A stretch of DNA of 64,000 bases, taken from contig CALUKF010000006.1 in NCBI GenBank assembly GCA_944321145.1, positions 32,859 through 96,858 on the forward strand. The letters run 5' to 3'. Source of the stretch: an uncultured Odoribacter sp. (GTDB lineage: Bacteria > Bacteroidota > Bacteroidia > Bacteroidales > Marinifilaceae). Below, piece by piece: positions 46,486 to 55,509 of this stretch. The first letter of the stretch is position 1; the number at the start of each line of letters is the position of its first letter. The notes below the pieces were generated by a model, which had not been told where the DNA came from, ran no database searches, and saw only the letters and a list, made by a program, of their open reading frames with translations. The translations under genes and the position numbers were made by a program.

Positions 46486-49104
46486 ATGGTTGCAACAAAT
46501 TACAATCCGAAAGAAAGCGAAGAAAAGTGGTATAATTATTGGATGGAGCACCGCCTGTTCCATTCGGAAGTCGATAACAGCCGCGAACCTTATTGCGTCG
46601 TCATCCCGCCACCCAACGTCACCGGAATCCTGCACATGGGGCACATGCTCAACAACACCATCCAGGATGCCCTCGTGCGCCGCGCACGCCTCTTGGGCAA
46701 AAATGCCTGTTGGGTGCCCGGCACCGACCATGCCTCCATCGCCACGGAAGCCAAGGTGGTTGCCAAGCTCCAGAGCGAAGGCATCAAGAAAACCGACCTC
46801 ACACGCGAGGAATTCCTGAAGCACGCCTGGGACTGGACACACACACACGGCGGCATCATTCTCAAGCAATTGCGCCGCTTGGGAGCCTCCTGCGACTGGG
46901 AACGCACAGCATTCACCATGGACGACACCCGTAGCGAAAGCGTCTTGAAAGTCTTTGTCGATTTATACAACAAAGGACTGATATACCGCGGCGTGCGGAT
47001 GGTCAATTGGGACCCGAAAGCCCTCACCGCCCTCTCCGACGAGGAAGTCATCTACCGCGAAGAGCACAGCAAACTCTATTACCTGCGCTACCGCATCGAA
47101 GGCGAGGACGGCTACGCTGTAGTTGCCACCACCCGCCCCGAAACCATCATGGGCGACACCGCCATGTGCATCAACCCAAACGACCCCAAGAACCAACATC
47201 TCCGTGGCAAGCGGGTCATCGTGCCCCTGGTCAACCGCGTCATCCCTGTCATCGAGGATGAATACGTAGACATCGAGTTCGGCACAGGCTGCCTGAAAGT
47301 AACCCCCGCCCACGACGTGAACGACTACATGCTGGGCGAGAAACACCACCTGCCCTCCATTGATATTTTCAACCCCGACGGCACCCTCAGCGAAGCCGCC
47401 GGGCTATACGTCGGCATGGACCGTTTCGACGTGCGCAAGCAAATCGAGCAAGACCTCCAAGCCGCCGGGCTGCTCGAAAAGGTAGAAGCCTACACCAACA
47501 ACGTTGGCTACTCCGAGCGCACCAACGTGCCCATCGAGCCGAAACTCTCCATGCAGTGGTTCCTGAAAATGGAGCATCTGGCGCAGATAGCCCTTGCCCC
47601 GGTGATGAACGACGACATCCGTTTCTTCCCCTCTAAATTCAAAAACGTCTACCGCCACTGGCTGGAAAATATCAAGGATTGGTGCATCAGCCGCCAACTC
47701 TGGTGGGGACACCGCATTCCCGCTTGGTACCTGCCCGAAGGCGGCTACGTCGTGGCAACCAACGAAGCAGAAGCCCTGCAACTTGCCCGCGAAAAAAGTG
47801 GCAACGCCGGGCTGCAACTTGCCGACTTGCGCCGCGACGAGGACTGCCTGGACACCTGGTTTTCCTCTTGGCTCTGGCCGATTTCCCTATTCGACGGCAT
47901 CAATCATCCGGACAATCCCGAAATCAACTATTACTACCCGACCGCCGACCTGGTAACCGGTCCCGACATCATTTTCTTCTGGGTAGCCCGCATGATTATG
48001 GCAGGATATGAATACCGCAGGGCAATGCCCTTCCGCAATGTCTATTTCACCGGCATTGTGCGCGACAAGCAAGGGCGCAAAATGTCCAAGACCTTGGGCA
48101 ATTCCCCCGACCCGCTCGACCTCATCGATAAATACGGGGCAGACGGCGTGCGCGTAGGCATGTTGCTTTGCGCGCCGGCAGGAGGCGACCTCCTTTTCGA
48201 CGAAAGCCTCCCCGAACAGGGACGCAATTTCGCCACCAAAATGTGGAATGCCTTCAAGCTCGTCAAATCGTGGAAAGTTGCCGACTGCCCGCAGCCGGAA
48301 CATGCCCGTCTGGCATTGGAATGGTTCACCAACCTGCTCGAAAAAACCGGCGAAACTCTGGATGCCCAATTTGCGCAATACCGCATTTCCGAAGCCTTGA
48401 TGACCGTCTACACCACCTTCCGTGACGAATTCTCCTCTTGGCTGCTGGAAATCATCAAGCCGGCATACGGGCAACCCATCGACCGCCAGACCTACGACCG
48501 GACGATCAGCCTGTTTGAACGCCTGCTGCAACACCTGCATCCATTCATGCCCTTTATCACGGAAGAAATCTGGCAAGACCTACGCGAACGCCGCGACGGC
48601 GAAAGCCTCATGGCAACCCGCCTGCCGCAACCCGCGCCTTACGACAGCGAACTCCTCGCCCGCTTTGAAGCAGTAAAAGGCGTCATTGTCGGTATCCGCA
48701 ACGTCCGCAAACAGGACAACCTCCCGTTCAAGGACGCGCTGGAATTACAGGTAAAAGCGAACGACCGCTACCCGGCAGCTTTCGCCGAGGTCATCCGCAA
48801 AATGGGCAACCTCTCCGCCATCACCCTCGTCAGCGAAGCCCCCAAAGGCGCACGCAGCTTCATCACCGACGCCGTCGAATACTTCATCCCCATGGCAGGC
48901 AACGTCGACACAACTGAATTGCGGGCAAAACTGGAAGAGGATTTGGCATACACCCGTGGTTTCCTGGCTTCAGTCATGAAAAAACTCGGCAACGAACGCT
49001 TCGTCAACGGCGCCCCGGCGCAAGTCGTCGCCAACGAGCGCAAAAAACAAGCCGACGCCGAAGCCAAAATCGCCGCCCTCGAAGCCCAACTGCAAGCGCT
49101 ATAA
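46486..49104 (+). CDS. valS: Valyl-tRNA synthetase
   Basis: An 872-residue class I synthetase. The HIGH-type motif lies in [15 protein letters not shown], the editing domain contains [13 protein letters not shown] and the KMSKS motif is [18 protein letters not shown]. The C-terminus ends in the coiled coil typical of ValRS ([19 protein letters not shown]). Length is normal. Confidence 0.98.
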   Translation: MVATNYNPKESEEKWYNYWMEHRLFHSEVDNSREPYCVVIPPPNVTGILHMGHMLNNTIQDALVRRARLLGKNACWVPGTDHASIATEAKVVAKLQSEGIKKTDLTREEFLKHAWDWTHTHGGIILKQLRRLGASCDWERTAFTMDDTRSESVLKVFVDLYNKGLIYRGVRMVNWDPKALTALSDEEVIYREEHSKLYYLRYRIEGEDGYAVVATTRPETIMGDTAMCINPNDPKNQHLRGKRVIVPLVNRVIPVIEDEYVDIEFGTGCLKVTPAHDVNDYMLGEKHHLPSIDIFNPDGTLSEAAGLYVGMDRFDVRKQIEQDLQAAGLLEKVEAYTNNVGYSERTNVPIEPKLSMQWFLKMEHLAQIALAPVMNDDIRFFPSKFKNVYRHWLENIKDWCISRQLWWGHRIPAWYLPEGGYVVATNEAEALQLAREKSGNAGLQLADLRRDEDCLDTWFSSWLWPISLFDGINHPDNPEINYYYPTADLVTGPDIIFFWVARMIMAGYEYRRAMPFRNVYFTGIVRDKQGRKMSKTLGNSPDPLDLIDKYGADGVRVGMLLCAPAGGDLLFDESLPEQGRNFATKMWNAFKLVKSWKVADCPQPEHARLALEWFTNLLEKTGETLDAQFAQYRISEALMTVYTTFRDEFSSWLLEIIKPAYGQPIDRQTYDRTISLFERLLQHLHPFMPFITEEIWQDLRERRDGESLMATRLPQPAPYDSELLARFEAVKGVIVGIRNVRKQDNLPFKDALELQVKANDRYPAAFAEVIRKMGNLSAITLVSEAPKGARSFITDAVEYFIPMAGNVDTTELRAKLEEDLAYTRGFLASVMKKLGNERFVNGAPAQVVANERKKQADAEAKIAALEAQLQAL

Positions 49105-49110
49105 TACCAC

Positions 49111-49164
49111 GCCACCTCCCCTGATAGGGGAGGTGGCTGCAAAGCAGACGGAGGTGTATGACAC
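49111..49164. repeat. Partial copy of the MITE-like end sequence
   Basis: A perfect GCCACCTCCCC/GGGGAGGTGGC hairpin is followed by CTGCAAAGCAGACGGAGGTG and TATGACAC. The second part matches the inverted ends at 33.9-34.1 kb in all but two of 27 bases. It lies just after valS and may double as its terminator. There is no second end nearby. Confidence 0.75.
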
Positions 49165-49271
49165 AGCCTATTAGGTAAAGGAAATTTGATTCCCACAGAT
49201 TTACAATGTGGCAAAAGTTCTTTTTCCGGAGGTTACCCACCCCTGAGGGGCGGGCATGGGCGAAAAGAGAG

Positions 49272-49937
49272 CTATTTCCCGGCAAGGATTTGTTTTTCGA
49301 GGTCGCGGCGGAAGTTGTCGAAAAAGCGGAGCTGGTTGTCGGTGCACACCAGGCGGTAGATGACGTTCGACAGGTTCCTGCCCTCCGGGACATGAAACAG
49401 AATCATGAGGTAACGCACGCAATGTATCATCTTCACGCCGCCCTCCGGGACGATTTTGTCCGTGATGAAAAGCGCACGGACGAAGCGGATAAACTCCATC
49501 CGGTTGCCTGTAAAACGGAAAGGGAAATCCGGGATGGGCTGCTCAGGGCGGAGCACTTCCAGCATCAAATTTATCGATTCCAGCTGTTCGCCAATGTAGT
49601 CCTCCAAGGCTTCGCGCAGGGCATCATCCTGCACAAGGAGGCGCCGCCCGTCCTCCTCCACGTAAAGATTGGGACGGCGGGGATGGCTGTCCTCCTTGTC
49701 CAGGAAAATGTGGTTGCGGATGTGCTTTAAGTGCACTTCCAGCATCCGAATTTTCCCGGCATTGGCAACCCTGTCTTGTGTCAGGAGGATGCAGTATTCC
49801 AAAGCAGCTGCCACCTCGTCAAAAAGCTGCTCGCGGTAGGCTTGCAGGGTTTCACAACCATTTACGGTAAAGGTCAGAGGGGCTCTGCCCGTGACGCAGA
49901 TTTGCGTGTTTTTCAAGGCACGCAGGTATAAATTCAT
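49272..49937 (-). CDS. RteC-like protein (orphan)
   Basis: A 221-residue cytosolic protein starting MNLYLRALKNTQICVTGRA. The N-terminal half is helical. The C-terminal segment has the order F-TG-N-R-M-E-F-I-R-F-V-R-A-L-F (about 140), then FHVPEGRNLSNVIYRL and FFDNFRRDLEKQI, similar to the C-terminal part of RteC-type proteins that regulate excision of Bacteroides conjugative transposons. The match is by eye and weak. No integrase, mobilisation or transfer genes lie nearby. It is transcribed from its own region between the tldD-type terminator and valS. Confidence 0.45.
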   Translation of the reverse strand: MNLYLRALKNTQICVTGRAPLTFTVNGCETLQAYREQLFDEVAAALEYCILLTQDRVANAGKIRMLEVHLKHIRNHIFLDKEDSHPRRPNLYVEEDGRRLLVQDDALREALEDYIGEQLESINLMLEVLRPEQPIPDFPFRFTGNRMEFIRFVRALFITDKIVPEGGVKMIHCVRYLMILFHVPEGRNLSNVIYRLVCTDNQLRFFDNFRRDLEKQILAGK

Positions 49938-49981
49938 GGCGTTTTTTCCATGGGTTTAAGAATTTTATAAGTAAATAAAAA

Positions 49982-50010
49982 TGCCCGGGGCGGGAAACCG
50001 CTCCCGGGCA
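49982..50010 (-). terminator. Terminator after the TldD-type fusion gene
   Basis: On the minus strand TGCCCGGGAGCGG pairs with CCGCCCCGGGCA around TTTC (with one bulge), followed by TTTTTATTT. Confidence 0.85.
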
Positions 50011-50077
50011 AAGGGTTTAAACTATTAGAATCAAGAGAGTTCGTTTGTTAGCGAAAGGGCTTCTGCCAGCAGTTCCC

Positions 50078-53000
50078 TTACCGCTGCTGCGGGGCAGGGA
50101 TGGCAGGTGCTTTTTCCGTCTTCGGGGTCGGGCGAGCTATTTCCACGCCGTCCACAATCATCCCGTCAGGGCAGATGAGGGAAACCAGGCAACTGTTCGG
50201 AGCCAGGTTCAGTACCTGTTCACCGGAAGAGATCGCGCCGAGCTTCTCCAACTGCGACAAGGAAGGCACCGGAATTGCGCCCACCCGGACCTGTTCCTCG
50301 CTGCCGTCCTTTACGGACACCCGGTACACCTCCGACGCCCCGCCGTTGATGCGCCGCACGATATAGCCATAGTTCTGCCCTGCGGATTTCGCGGCTTTCT
50401 GCAACGCCTTCTTCATCTTCTCCGGGTCAGTGCCTTTATCCACCGAGATATGCACCGTCCCGAACGTCGGCATGGAAGTCGGCTGCGCAGGTTCGATCAT
50501 GAAGCGCGTGCTTCCTGTCGTCACAGGTGCCTTCAACGTCGGGTAACGCCCGTTCAGCAGGCCTTTCAGCACGCCGCCTTCCACCAGCACCGTCTCCGCG
50601 GCAGGCTCCACTCCGTCAGCGTCCACGGCATAGTGCCCCCAGAGGCGGGTGCCGTTGTACTCCTCAAGCCCTGTAAGGTTCTTCACTGACAGCCGGCTGT
50701 CCAGGATTTTCTCGCCGAAGCGGTTCTCCAGCAAGTCCGGCGAAGGCTGCAACATGCGGCGCGCTACCAAGCCACCAACGGTCAACATGTTTTGGTTGAA
50801 CGCCATAGGAACCGCCCCATCCTCATACAGCACGGGACCCTTGTAGTTGCTGTCCGTCAGCGGGGCGGATTTCAACGCCAGCAAACGATCCGCAAAAGCA
50901 CGCACTGCCGTCTCCAACTCCTGCACGTCCGGCAGTTTGCCGGGGGTTTCTGCCGAAACCGAATAATTGTCACGGAGCACCGTCCCTTCCGCCGTGCGCA
51001 CTTCGCCCGTCACAATCACGCTCGCCATTCCCGCCGGTTGTTTCAGCTTCACGCCCTCGGATGTCAGCCGGTAGATATCCATGTCCGTCCCGTTCACCAC
51101 CACGCTGCTGTTGAAGATATCCCTGTATTCTTTAAATATTGCAGAAAGGCGCGAAGCCAATTCTTCCAATGACCGGATATCGTATTCATAAGGCAGCGTC
51201 CGTTCCTCTATCCGGGTCACCGCAGGCAGTTCCTGCATGTCGGGCAACGAGGCGAGTTCCGCAGAAAGGGGGTTTGATTTCAGGTAATTTTCCTTTTGCA
51301 TCCAGTCACCCAGGGCATAGCGGAACATTTCGTCCGTTGCTGCCCAAAAACCGCGCCGGATATTGTAGTAATCCGCCCCCACCGGCATCGCCGCCAAGGA
51401 TACCTGGTTCACATACTGCATGTCGTTGTTGTGCGCATAGCCGCCCACCAGCAGTTGCACGCTCCCCGTCGACTGCTGCGGGAGGTCTACCGTGTTCATC
51501 ACGCTCCCGAGCGATGCCGTCACCTGGAAACGGCGGTAACGCTCCAGGATATAGGAAATGTAATAGGGCTTCGCCATTTGGGGCAATGCCAGTTGCTGCA
51601 AATTGCGGTCCAACTCGTCCTGCATCGCGGAGAATATCGTCGCGTCCTCATCGGCGGATGCTGCCGCTTCGCCTTCCGGGGCAGGCAGCAACGCAGGGAT
51701 GTCGCGGGACTGCGCGCGGCGCTGCGTCTCGATCTGGCTGACGTAAATCATCGGGGAAGCCGTCGTCACCGGGACCCATCCCGATTCCGCGCCGCACTGC
51801 CCGGTGAACACTTCAGGCGTGTCGCCGCCTGCCACGATATTGGAAAACATCGACAGCGGCGTGCCGATCATGTCCACCCCGCGCACCAATTCGTCCGGCC
51901 GTCCGTCAACATACACCCGGTACACCTCCAAAGGCATCACGTTGAAAGAGTTCAGGCTGCCGCCCTCCCCCGTATAGGTAAAGCCGCTCGTCACCGTCCG
52001 GATATAATAGCCGTAGGCCTTCCCTTGCCGCTTGGCTTCCTCCACGAGCATGGCGCGGAGTTCCGCCTCCGTATAGGGATGCGAGGTCTCGATCACCAGG
52101 TTCGACTGCCGCGACACAGGGTCGCCGCCGCCCGTCGCGCGCCCGTGCCCGTTGCTTGCGGGGAAGCCGTCCAGCGGCACGCGGCTCATCAGGAATTCCT
52201 TCAGCACGCCGCCCACCACGTTGTCCACGCGGCGCGCCTTCACGCCCTCGTCGTCATACACGTAATGCCCGTTCAGGTCGGTGCCCGCATAACGCGTGAG
52301 CGTCGGGTCGCAGTACACGGCAAAGTCAGCCGGAAGCACCCGCTCGCCCACCATCTTCTTGAAGGTCTGCCCGCCGGTCTTCAGGCGGTGTCCCTCCAGC
52401 CGGTGCCCGAAAATTTCATGGAAGAACACGCCGCTCGCCGGACCGGAAAGGATCGCAGGACCCGTGTAAGGGTCTGCCACCGGGGCGGCTTCCAGTGCCT
52501 TCAGCCTGTCCACCATGTCCCTTGCAGCGGCGATGACAGTAGCGTTGTCCGGAAGGCCTGCCGGGTCATAGGCAAAGTAATCCTCATTCAGCGGGAGTTC
52601 CATCCCGTCCAAGGCCTTCAGGGAAGCCGACAGCACAAGGCGGGCGGCCACGCGGTTCTGCACCACTTCCCGCCCCTCCGTGTCCAGGAAGTAAGTGCGC
52701 GTGCTCTCGAACGACAAGGATGCCGTGCCCTGCTGCAATTCAGGGAAGGACTTGAACACGGCGGAGATTTCGTCCAGCCGCGCCTGCCATGCCGCCATGT
52801 CGATGCGGCGCTTGTCCTCGGGCAGGGGAGCCTCGTAGTACTGCTCCACCGGCGCCTCCGAGAAGCCACCCGCCTTGTCCTCGTCCGCCACGCTCACCGT
52901 CGAGCGGGACTGCGTCTGGCTCCACACGTCCAGGGCATACTCGTAGCGGCTGAGCACCCCGCGCCACAACGCCTCGCGCAATGCGTCCGCCCCGCCATCG

Positions 53001-53362
53001 TCCCGCGGGAGCATCGTCCCCATCTCCACCTGCCCCGCTTGCGTCATCCGCCCGCCTTGGGGCACATATTTGAAGTTGTCCAGTTCAGGGCTTCCCAGCC
53101 GCACCTGCGGCACGAAAGACCGCCACTTGGTCTCGCTGCTTCCGGAAGCCGCCCCGAAAGAGCTGCTGAGGTCCACATTGTAAAGGTCGTTAACGCGGAA
53201 GCTCATATAATAAGGCACCGCGTCCTGCTTTTTCAATTCCCCCATGCTGTATTCCAGCTCCCCTTTCAGGAGCGAAATAAAGCCATCGTCCGGGCGTTGC
53301 CCGAATGCCCCTGAAGAAAACAGGAGCAGCAACAGTGCTAATCGTAAATTCAATCCTTTCAT
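50078..53362 (-). CDS. Secreted TldD-TldE (PmbA) type metalloprotease fusion
   Basis: A 1,094-residue protein with signal peptide (MKGLNLRLALLLLLFSSGAFG) and two homologous halves. In half one (about 15-560) the TldD zinc motif HEIFGHRLEGH lies at about 315 and the third ligand Cys in FTGQCGAESGW at about 523. Half two (about 590-1085) aligns around GPVLYEDGAVPMAFNQNMLT, where HExxxH is replaced by NQNMLT, as in the catalytic-dead TldE/PmbA partner. E. coli TldD-TldE is a cytosolic heterodimer that cleaves unfolded peptides; here both appear joined and exported. I start at MKGLNL, as the 11 residues before it hide the signal peptide. It ends the susCD operon or forms its own unit after a 290-base gap. 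Confidence 0.88.
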   Translation of the reverse strand: MKGLNLRLALLLLLFSSGAFGQRPDDGFISLLKGELEYSMGELKKQDAVPYYMSFRVNDLYNVDLSSSFGAASGSSETKWRSFVPQVRLGSPELDNFKYVPQGGRMTQAGQVEMGTMLPRDDGGADALREALWRGVLSRYEYALDVWSQTQSRSTVSVADEDKAGGFSEAPVEQYYEAPLPEDKRRIDMAAWQARLDEISAVFKSFPELQQGTASLSFESTRTYFLDTEGREVVQNRVAARLVLSASLKALDGMELPLNEDYFAYDPAGLPDNATVIAAARDMVDRLKALEAAPVADPYTGPAILSGPASGVFFHEIFGHRLEGHRLKTGGQTFKKMVGERVLPADFAVYCDPTLTRYAGTDLNGHYVYDDEGVKARRVDNVVGGVLKEFLMSRVPLDGFPASNGHGRATGGGDPVSRQSNLVIETSHPYTEAELRAMLVEEAKRQGKAYGYYIRTVTSGFTYTGEGGSLNSFNVMPLEVYRVYVDGRPDELVRGVDMIGTPLSMFSNIVAGGDTPEVFTGQCGAESGWVPVTTASPMIYVSQIETQRRAQSRDIPALLPAPEGEAAASADEDATIFSAMQDELDRNLQQLALPQMAKPYYISYILERYRRFQVTASLGSVMNTVDLPQQSTGSVQLLVGGYAHNNDMQYVNQVSLAAMPVGADYYNIRRGFWAATDEMFRYALGDWMQKENYLKSNPLSAELASLPDMQELPAVTRIEERTLPYEYDIRSLEELASRLSAIFKEYRDIFNSSVVVNGTDMDIYRLTSEGVKLKQPAGMASVIVTGEVRTAEGTVLRDNYSVSAETPGKLPDVQELETAVRAFADRLLALKSAPLTDSNYKGPVLYEDGAVPMAFNQNMLTVGGLVARRMLQPSPDLLENRFGEKILDSRLSVKNLTGLEEYNGTRLWGHYAVDADGVEPAAETVLVEGGVLKGLLNGRYPTLKAPVTTGSTRFMIEPAQPTSMPTFGTVHISVDKGTDPEKMKKALQKAAKSAGQNYGYIVRRINGGASEVYRVSVKDGSEEQVRVGAIPVPSLSQLEKLGAISSGEQVLNLAPNSCLVSLICPDGMIVDGVEIARPTPKTEKAPAIPAPQQR

Positions 53363-53436
53363 CTTTCTTTTTGTTTTTAGTTGTCTATCATTCATTATTC
53401 ATTATTTATTCTGTTCCATGCGCCGGAAAGGCCCCC

Positions 53437-53556
53437 TGCCCTTAAGGGCTGTTAACAGTCTCGTAGGGAGGCTGTGGAAACCCTCGTAGGGAGGCTGTGG
53501 AGACATTAGTAGGCTTCCCTACTAGGGTCTAGTAGGGGGGCTGTGCCTGATGCCCT
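53437..53556. repeat. Tandem repeat and palindrome upstream of the TldD-type gene
   Basis: CTCGTAGGGAGGCTGTGGA occurs twice (53460-53478, 53483-53501; period 23) and a third diverged copy, TAGTAGGGGGGCTGTG, lies near 53530. Between them AGTAGGCTTCCCTACT is a palindrome, and the flanks read AAGGGC ... GCCCTT. It lies between the HU/DUF4469 gene and the TldD-type gene. No gene is present. Compare the nested palindromes at 11.2, 22.2 and 32.9 kb. Confidence 0.75.
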
Positions 53557-53567
53557 TCAGAACTCCT

Positions 53568-53606
53568 CCGTCCGCTTCGCCTCCACCTTTCCTATCTTAG
53601 GAAAGA
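53568..53606. repeat. Diverged copy of the MITE-like end sequence
   Basis: CTCCTCCGTCCGCTTCGCCT followed by CCACCTTTCC/GGAAAG-type hairpin, related to 33907-33954 (CTCCTCCGTCTGCTTCGCAG). Only one end is present. Confidence 0.65.
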
Positions 53607-53652
53607 GTACCTCAAAGAACGAGGAACATTCCGGCACAAACCCGAGCCGAAT

Positions 53653-54366
53653 TTAATTGACATACACCTGACGGGAGACAGATCGCGGGGTTTTAAGCGG
53701 AGTGCCGCTCCCCGTGTACTGCGTCGTGACCGTCAGGGTGTATTCGCCAGGGGCGAGGTCCGCGGGGACGAGGATGACCAGCTGCGAGGGGTTGTTCACC
53801 GTAAGCATGTCCGCGGGGAGGAGCGTCTCGCCGGCTTCCTCGTTGCGGATCGTGATGCCCACCTTGGGGTCCTCGCCCGCCACCTTGAGCAGCCGGCCGG
53901 AGATGGTGAAGTTCCGCCCCGGGGTCATCGTCCCGTCCGTCGCCTGCGTCGCCGCGTCCTTCACGCCGGAAATGTACATCCCCGACGCCTTGTCGCCCAG
54001 GATGTCCACCGATGTTTCGGCTATCGCCTCCCGCAGGTCCTTGTCCTGCGTGAAGCTCACGTAGATGGAGTTCCGCTCCGGGTCCCACGCCCCGTTCACG
54101 ATGGCGCCGCGGAACTGGGGCACGGCGTGGAACAGCCCCGTGTTCACCGAAAAGCCCCTGAGCAGCAGGTCTGCCGTCACGCGGTTGAACAGCTTCAGCG
54201 CGTGCTCCAGCGTTTCTGTGCGCAGGCCCGTGTCCTCGCGCTTCATCTCCTCGATGATGTCCGCCATCGTGAGGCTGCCGGCGGAGTCGAGCATCAAAAT
54301 CTTGTCTTCCTTGTCGTCGACGGTGAGCGTGTTGTCCACCAGCCAACCTTTTAATGTGTGTTTCAT
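53653..54366 (-). CDS. HU-like DNA-binding protein with DUF4469 C-terminus
   Basis: A 237-residue protein without signal peptide. Residues 1-125 resemble the HU-like N-terminal module of Bacteroidetes proteins (WLVDNTLTVDDKEDKILMLD, ADIIEEMKREDTGLRTETLE); about 140-237 is an Ig-like domain of the DUF4469 type (PGRNFTISGRLLKVAGEDP, then LVILVPADLAPGEYTLTVTT). Family members are thought to bind DNA, but this is not shown here. It lies 28 bases after the degenerate TlpA gene and is part of the susCD operon. A cytosolic nucleoid-type protein is unexpected between secreted ones. Confidence 0.75.
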   Translation of the reverse strand: MKHTLKGWLVDNTLTVDDKEDKILMLDSAGSLTMADIIEEMKREDTGLRTETLEHALKLFNRVTADLLLRGFSVNTGLFHAVPQFRGAIVNGAWDPERNSIYVSFTQDKDLREAIAETSVDILGDKASGMYISGVKDAATQATDGTMTPGRNFTISGRLLKVAGEDPKVGITIRNEEAGETLLPADMLTVNNPSQLVILVPADLAPGEYTLTVTTQYTGSGTPLKTPRSVSRQVYVN

Positions 54367-54394
54367 GTCATTTAATGTTTTAAATAAGTGAATG

Positions 54395-55489
54395 TTATTT
54401 CTTCTTTTTCTTTGTCAGTTCGTTTAGTTGCCGCGTGAGGTCGTCGCCGAGGAGGCCTTTGGCGACAATCTTGTTTTCCTCCCCGATAAGGACGGTGTAG
54501 GGCAGGGAGGCGCCGACCATGTAGAGGGAGGCGATGCCGGAAGACCTGCCCTCGAGGTCGGAGCCGTTGGTCCAGATGGATATGCCGTCCTGCTCGATGG
54601 CCCTGCGCCATGCCATGAGGTCGCCGTCGAGGGAGATGCCCACGATTTCAAGCCCGCGCGGGCGGAATTGCTGGTAGAGGCGGATGAGCGAGGGGTTCGC
54701 CTGGCGGCTGGCAGCGTCGTCCGATGCCCAGAACACCAGCAGCTTGTACTTGGCGGGCACGCCGTAGAGCGAGAAGGTGTCGCCGTTCGGGCGGGTTGCC
54801 GCGAAGTCCGGCGCGACCTTGCCGACCGCCAGCTTGGCGAACCGGTCGAGGGCGGCGGCAATCCGCTTGCCGGGAACGGATGCCTTGGCGGCATCACCCA
54901 GGAGGCCGTACTTTTGTTGGAGGCTCTCCTCCGTCTCGTTCAGCGCGCCGAGGGCGATGACGTAGGCGGTGGCGTACTCGTCGGCGTTCGCCTGAATCAG
55001 GGCGTTGGCCTGCTCCACGGATTCGCGGTAGGCATGGTTCATTTGCGCCTGAAGGGCGTCAAGGTCTGCCCCGGTCTGCCGGGCTTGCGCCTGCAGCTGC
55101 GCCTGGGCGGCGGCGTAGGCTTGCCCGATTTGGTTGTAGCGGGCGAACAGCTCCTGCTGCTTCCCGCCCTGGAGCAATGCCCCCTGCATCGAAACGTTCA
55201 GCATGATGTTCGCCGGTTCGACAATCAGCGGGACATGCAGCACGCCGTCCGCCGAAGCGAGGTAGCCCCCGGCGGCGGGCACGTCCAGTTCGCCGGAAAG
55301 GAAGAGCGTCCCGTTTTTCAGCACCGCCGTGGCGAGCGTGTCGGGCTTCGCGCCGTCATCCCGCACCAGCAGGATTTCGCTCCCGTCGGCAATGCCGGCG
55401 ACCCTCCCGCTGACCTGGTATTTCCCCTGCGCGTGGCAGGCCAGGCAACCGATAATCGATATCAAGGTAAAAGTGAATGTTGCTTTCAT
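54395..55489 (-). CDS. TlpA-type thioredoxin-like protein without catalytic cysteines
   Basis: A 364-residue secreted protein (signal peptide MKATFTFTLISIIGCLACHAQG). An N-terminal DUF4369-like beta domain (about 24-115), a helical Ala/Gln-rich middle, and a thioredoxin fold (about 225-355). The motif that should read WCxxC is FWASDDAASRQANP, so both catalytic Cys are missing, while the cis-Pro loop GASLPYTVLIGE is kept. It should be redox-inactive and may bind rather than modify partners. It follows the active paralogue by 20 bases. Confidence 0.87.
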   Translation of the reverse strand: MKATFTFTLISIIGCLACHAQGKYQVSGRVAGIADGSEILLVRDDGAKPDTLATAVLKNGTLFLSGELDVPAAGGYLASADGVLHVPLIVEPANIMLNVSMQGALLQGGKQQELFARYNQIGQAYAAAQAQLQAQARQTGADLDALQAQMNHAYRESVEQANALIQANADEYATAYVIALGALNETEESLQQKYGLLGDAAKASVPGKRIAAALDRFAKLAVGKVAPDFAATRPNGDTFSLYGVPAKYKLLVFWASDDAASRQANPSLIRLYQQFRPRGLEIVGISLDGDLMAWRRAIEQDGISIWTNGSDLEGRSSGIASLYMVGASLPYTVLIGEENKIVAKGLLGDDLTRQLNELTKKKKK

Positions 55490-55509
55490 TGGATTCTATT
55501 TTGTTGTTA

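Noticed and set aside
49272..49937. An integrated conjugative element marked by the RteC-like gene
   Set aside because: No integrase, tra, mob or direct-repeat att sites are seen in the flanking 15 kb.
51296..53314. A 672-codon plus-strand frame antisense to the TldD-type gene
   Set aside because: His/Arg-rich shadow translation without motifs, while the opposite strand has a signal peptide and an intact protease motif.
53460..53501. Possible CRISPR array
   Set aside because: Only two exact repeats with a 4-base spacer and no cas genes; period and spacer length are wrong for CRISPR.
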